DNA of 64,000 bases from the NCBI RefSeq assembly GCF_010728325.1, contig NZ_AP022570.1, forward strand, positions 2,356,001-2,420,000, given 5' to 3'. Under the pieces are notes generated by a model. That model searched no databases. It was not told the DNA's origin and saw nothing but the letters and a program-made list of their open reading frames with translations. The position numbers and the translations under genes were made by a program. Numbering within the stretch: position 1 is the stretch's first letter; every line of letters starts with the position of its first letter. Shown here one piece after another: positions 60,664 to 64,000 of the stretch. The stretch is from Mycolicibacterium poriferae. GTDB lineage: Bacteria; Actinomycetota; Actinomycetes; Mycobacteriales; Mycobacteriaceae.

Positions 60664-61575
60664 ATGACCACCACCGCCGACGACCGCGTGCTCTTCGAGG
60701 CCGACCGCGACACCCGCATCGCGACGATCACGCTGAACAACCCCGCGCAACGCAACTCCTACGACGCGTCCATGCGCGAGTTGCTGGCCCGCTACCTCGA
60801 CGAGGTGGCCGACGACGACGACCTCACCGTCGTGCTGCTGCGCGGCGCGGAGGGGGTGTTCAGCACCGGCGCCGACATGAACAACGCCTACGGCTGGTAC
60901 GGCTCCACGAGCGCCGACACACCCGCCGAGGCCCGCAGGTCGCGTCCCAGCCAGCGGCGCCGGCTCACCGTCGACCGCCGGTCGTTCGGCTTCTATCACA
61001 ACCTGATGGGCTTTCCGAAGGTGACGGTCGGCGAGATCAACGGCTACGCGCTGGGCGGCGGCTTCGAGATGGCGCTGATGACCGACATCTCGGTGATCGG
61101 ACGCGCCACCCGGATCGGCATGCCGGCCACCCGCTTCCTCGGCCCGGCGCTGGGCAGCCTGCACATGTTCTTCCATCGCCTGGGTCCGGTGCTGGCCCGC
61201 CGCCTGCTGCTCACCGGCGACATCATCACTGCCGGCGAGGTCGAGCACCTGGGGGTCTTCACCGAGACCTGCGATCCGGGCGCGGTGCAGGCGCGGGCGC
61301 GGTACTGGGCCGAGAAGGCGGCGAAGATGCCGGCCGACGGGGTCGTCATCGCCAAGGAGGCGTTCCGGCTTGTCGAGCAGAGCCAGGCCTACCAGGGCGA
61401 AGAGGTGGCCAGCTACCTGTTCCACGCCTACGGCACGAACCTGCAGTTCGCGCCGGGGGAGTTCAACTTCGTCAAGACCCGTGCCGAGCACGGCACCAAG
61501 GAGGCGTTCCGGCTGCGCGACGAGCACTTTTTCGTCCCCGAACCGGACCCGGAACCAGTCCAGACAGCCGAGTGA
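60664..61575 (+). CDS. Enoyl-CoA hydratase/isomerase-like protein (crotonase)
   Basis: A 303-residue crotonase. AEGVFSTGADMNNAYGW and EINGYALGGGFEMALMTDISVIGRATRIGMPATRFLGPALG form the active site: the first catalytic Glu (GFEMA) is kept, the second is not (MPATRF). An insertion near residues 78-105 is arginine-rich. Follows gntR closely and lies 78 bp before a thiolase gene. Confidence 0.9.
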   Translation: MTTTADDRVLFEADRDTRIATITLNNPAQRNSYDASMRELLARYLDEVADDDDLTVVLLRGAEGVFSTGADMNNAYGWYGSTSADTPAEARRSRPSQRRRLTVDRRSFGFYHNLMGFPKVTVGEINGYALGGGFEMALMTDISVIGRATRIGMPATRFLGPALGSLHMFFHRLGPVLARRLLLTGDIITAGEVEHLGVFTETCDPGAVQARARYWAEKAAKMPADGVVIAKEAFRLVEQSQAYQGEEVASYLFHAYGTNLQFAPGEFNFVKTRAEHGTKEAFRLRDEHFFVPEPDPEPVQTAE

Positions 61576-61607
61576 GCGGTTACACCCTACTGCCCGCGCT
61601 ACAGTAT

Positions 61608-61622
61608 CTGTTAGTTTTGTAA
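61608..61622 (+). promoter_or_regulatory. Motif shared with the TetR site at 30181
   Basis: CTGTTAGTTTTGTAA, 31 bp before the thiolase start, differs at two bases from CTGTCAGTTTCGTAA at 30181-30195. A common regulator or a common promoter type is possible. Confidence 0.4.
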
Positions 61623-61653
61623 CGTTCGCTTCCGCTGAAACCGAGGTCGAGAT

Positions 61654-62829
61654 ATGCCTACACCCGTCATCGTCGGTGCTGCCAGGACGGCCATCGGCCG
61701 GTCTTTCAAGGGCGCGCTGGTCAACACTGCGCCGGAGACCCTGATCACCACAGTGCTGCCCGAGGTGGTGCGCCGCTCGGGAGTGGACCCAGCCGAGATC
61801 GATGACATCATCTTCGCCGAATCCCATTACGGCGGTGGAGATCTGGCGCGCTACGCGGCCGACGCCACCGGCCTGACGGATATTCCCGGCCAGTCGGTCA
61901 ACCGGCACTGCGCCGGCAGCCTGACCGCGATCGGCAACGCCTCGGCCCAGATCGGCTCCGGCATGGAGCGGGTGCTGATCGCCGGCGGAGTGCAGTCGTT
62001 GTCGATGACCCCGCTGACCAACTGGCGCATCCCCGGTCCCGAGCTGAAGTTCGAGGAGCGGTGGATGCCGCCCACCCACGTCGAAACCCCCGACGCCCCC
62101 GCCAAGGACATGTCGATCACGGTGGGCTGGAACACCGCCCAGTCCTACGGCATCACCCGCGAAGAGATGGACGCCTGGGCGGTGCGCTCGCACCACCGCG
62201 CCATCGCGGCGATGGATGCGGGCAAGTTCGCCGACGAGATCGTGCCTCTGAAGATCACCCAGTTCGACGGATCGGTCGTCGACTTCAGCGTCGACGAGCA
62301 ACCGCGCCGCGACACCACAGTGGAGAAGCTGGCCGGGCTCAAGGTGCTGCATCCCGAGATCGAGGGCTTCTCGATCACCGCGGGCAACGCCAGCGGGACC
62401 AACGACGCAGCGGCCGGCGTCGCAGTCGTCGAGCGCGACTACGCGGCCGCCAACGGGCTGAACGTGATGGCCACCGTCCGGGCCTGGGGTGCGGCCGGGG
62501 TACCTCCCCGCGACACCGGGCTGGGTGCGGTGAAGGTCATCGGCAAGGTGCTCGATCGGGCCGGGCTCACGCCGTCGGACATCGCGCTGTGGGAGATCAA
62601 CGAAGCGTTCGCCTCGGTGCCGATCGCGGCCTGCAAGGAGTACGGCCTCGACGAGGAGCTGGTGAACTTCTCCGGCAGCGGCTGCAGTCTCGGCCACCCG
62701 ATCGCCGCCTCCGGGGCCCGGATGGTCACCACGCTGGTCTACGAGCTGCAGCGTCGCGGCGGCGGAATCGGCATGGCGGCCATGTGCGCCGGCGGCGGGC
62801 AGGGCGGCGCCGTCATCGTCGAGGTCTGA
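61654..62829 (+). CDS. fadA: Acetyl-CoA acetyltransferase (thiolase)
   Basis: A 391-residue thiolase with C86 in NRHCAGSL, a GHPIAASGARM histidine block (about 347) and C378 in MCAGGGQGG. NEAFASVPI is the further signature. Mycobacterial members of this type act in lipid and steroid side-chain breakdown. ATG 61654 after GAGGTCGAG. Convergent with the TetR gene. Confidence 0.94.
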   Translation: MPTPVIVGAARTAIGRSFKGALVNTAPETLITTVLPEVVRRSGVDPAEIDDIIFAESHYGGGDLARYAADATGLTDIPGQSVNRHCAGSLTAIGNASAQIGSGMERVLIAGGVQSLSMTPLTNWRIPGPELKFEERWMPPTHVETPDAPAKDMSITVGWNTAQSYGITREEMDAWAVRSHHRAIAAMDAGKFADEIVPLKITQFDGSVVDFSVDEQPRRDTTVEKLAGLKVLHPEIEGFSITAGNASGTNDAAAGVAVVERDYAAANGLNVMATVRAWGAAGVPPRDTGLGAVKVIGKVLDRAGLTPSDIALWEINEAFASVPIAACKEYGLDEELVNFSGSGCSLGHPIAASGARMVTTLVYELQRRGGGIGMAAMCAGGGQGGAVIVEV

Positions 62830-62919
62830 GGGCCGGCCGACAGCGTTTGGCGAGACGGCATTCCGGCGCCGAAAGTCCGAGAGCGGACCTGCTGGAATGG
62901 CATTTCGGTGTGGGGGTCG

Positions 62920-63678
62920 CTAGCTACGGGTGGTGGCCTTGCCGCGGGCCGGGGCAGGCTTGGCGGCCTTGCGAGCCGGCTTGGTGTTCGCCTCGAGCAG
63001 TCGGCCGGCGTGATCGAGAATGCATTCGAGCCCGAACTCGAAATTGCGGTCGTCGGAGGCGCTGAGATGATGTCCGGTCCGGATGATGGTCGCCAGCAAC
63101 GGTGTGGCGTTCGGGTCGACCGAGTCGTCGAGCTCACCCGCGCTGTCGTCGGCCGCGAGGTTCTTCTCGCGCAGCCGCTGCAGCACCACCGACCCCCGGA
63201 CGTGCGCCGACATCGCCGAGTAGGTGTCGAAGGCCTGCTCGGGTGAGAGTCCGGCCTCGACGAGGCTGTTGATCGCCTTCTCCACTTCCTGCACACCCAC
63301 CTCGGCGGCCCGGGGGCTCAGCGCCGAACGGATCAGGATCAGATCGCACAGGATCGGGTTGCCGTTGAAGGTCTCGCGCATCGAGCGCGCGTGGTTGGCC
63401 AGCGTTTCGCGCCAGTCCTTGGCCTCGACGTACGGGGTGGCGAAGGCATACCGACGCAATGCGCGGTCGGTCATGGCGTTGAGCAGATCGTCCTTCTTGC
63501 GGAAGTACCAATAGATGCTGGTGACGCCGACACCGAGATGCTTGCCCAGCAAGGGCATGCTCACGTTGTCGATGCCGACCTGCTCAGCGAGTTCGAATGC
63601 GCCCTTGATGATGTCGTCGGGATTGATGGAGCCGCGCTCGCGCCGCTGGCGTTTCTGCGCGGTCGCCTGCTTTGCCAC
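62920..63678 (-). CDS. TetR/AcrR-family regulator with basic tail
   Basis: A 252-residue regulator. HTH at about 18-66 (DDIIKGAFELAEQVGIDNVSMPLLGKHLGVGVTSIYWYFRKKDDLL), ligand domain to about 225, then a Lys/Ala/Pro-rich tail (KPARKAAKPAPARGKATTRS) that could add non-specific DNA contact. GGAGG precedes GTG 63678. It is divergent from the partial crotonase at the right edge; a 21-bp palindrome lies between. Confidence 0.92.
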   Translation of the reverse strand: MAKQATAQKRQRRERGSINPDDIIKGAFELAEQVGIDNVSMPLLGKHLGVGVTSIYWYFRKKDDLLNAMTDRALRRYAFATPYVEAKDWRETLANHARSMRETFNGNPILCDLILIRSALSPRAAEVGVQEVEKAINSLVEAGLSPEQAFDTYSAMSAHVRGSVVLQRLREKNLAADDSAGELDDSVDPNATPLLATIIRTGHHLSASDDRNFEFGLECILDHAGRLLEANTKPARKAAKPAPARGKATTRS

Positions 63679-63863
63679 TGGGCACCTCCGTCACTTCGTT
63701 GCTGCGCGCGCGAGATCAATGAGGCAGCGTTGGGATGGTTGTCGAGAGTGAGTCAACAGCGAGTACCCTGAACTGCGCCTTTGCGTTCACGTTGCTACGC
63801 CGCCGTATCCGCGACCTTACCGGCAGGCATCGGGACGGGAACGACCACCTGTGATCCACCCTT

Positions 63864-63884
63864 TTACTGTAAGTCCTATAGTAA
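63864..63884. promoter_or_regulatory. Candidate TetR operator at the right edge
   Basis: A 21-bp imperfect palindrome with TTACT and AGTAA arms and a partly symmetric centre (TTACTGTAAG then TCCTATAGTAA). It lies 65 bp before the crotonase start and 186 bp before the TetR start. Confidence 0.55.
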
Positions 63885-63948
63885 GCTTTTCCAGCGATAC
63901 CGGGCGATATCCTGCCCGCCCAGTGTGGCGCAGGCGAAAGGGGCATTC

Positions 63949-64000
63949 GTGTCAGACGAGGTTCTGCTCGAGCGTCAAGGACGGACGCTGATCATCACGA
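63949..64000 (+). CDS. Crotonase-like protein, N-terminal fragment
   Basis: Seventeen codons are visible (GTG start, SDEVLLERQGRTLIIT), the typical beginning of enoyl-CoA hydratase/isomerase proteins, after the ribosome site AAAGGGG. The rest lies beyond the window. Confidence 0.6.
   Translation, partial: MSDEVLLERQGRTLIIT

Noticed and set aside
62830..62919. Terminator between the thiolase and TetR genes
   Set aside because: Only short, imperfect stems could be drawn in the gap.

Overview
The window looks like a chromosome segment of a mycobacterium, probably a rapid-growing Mycolicibacterium-type species. The reasons are very high GC with strong GC3 bias, mycobactin genes (mbtL, start of mbtM), IdeR-type iron boxes, a 13E12-repeat (DUF222/HNH) protein with a mycobacterial SOS box, a GjpA-type porin, a DosR-like box before a tandem universal stress protein, and blocks that match the gene order of M. 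tuberculosis Rv3068c-Rv3071 (pgm, two crcB, DUF190) and Rv1354c-Rv1355c (GAF-GGDEF-EAL protein, MoeY). Family assignments were made by reading the sequence; no database search was run.

Layout. 1-919: the mycobactin mbtL-mbtM operon, read leftward, behind an array of twelve 13-bp repeats that each carry an iron-box half-site. 1009-5820: a fluoride-channel operon (two crcB genes and a triple-DUF190 gene), phosphoglucomutase and an MFS exporter. 5877-7286: tRNA-Ala(GGC) with an IS481-like element placed exactly at its 3' end. 7434-9329: DUF222/HNH protein. 9661-17632: a catabolic locus (omega-aminotransferase, MmsA, PucR, permease, P1 peptidase, TetR) that reads as a beta-alanyl peptide or beta-amino acid pathway.

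17749-25794: eight tightly coupled genes that encode only the membrane arm of complex I (NuoA, H, J, K, L, M, N) plus one protein that looks like a fused, cysteine-free NuoB/NuoD remnant. No FeS, flavin or NADH-binding subunit is present. This is the best candidate for an undescribed system. A perfect hairpin terminator separates it from a convergent gjpA porin gene with an IdeR box, next to a second IS whose ends each carry two tandem copies of the terminal repeat and whose transposase is split by a -1 frameshift.

28922-38127: sulfotransferase, TetR, DUF1214 protein, a nucleotidyltransferase with an in-frame 24-bp minisatellite, EEP phosphatase, USP, a paired acyl-CoA dehydrogenase and a degenerate flavoprotein-like protein. 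38137-42921: a three-gene operon of a GNAT/autoinducer-synthase-like acyltransferase, an E1(ThiF)-nitroreductase fusion (MoeY/Rv1355c) and a c-di-GMP enzyme.

43628-64000: lipid and carboxylic acid catabolism: MaoC, flavin monooxygenase, hydrolase, an ACAD-SDR-thiolase-ACAD-GntR cluster, CaiB/BaiF transferase, then a six-gene leftward operon with three acyl-CoA synthetases and three crotonases, divergent from a GntR gene, another crotonase, a thiolase and a TetR. The window ends inside a further crotonase-like gene. Across this half, regulators sit beside degradative genes and several palindromic operator candidates lie in the divergent gaps.
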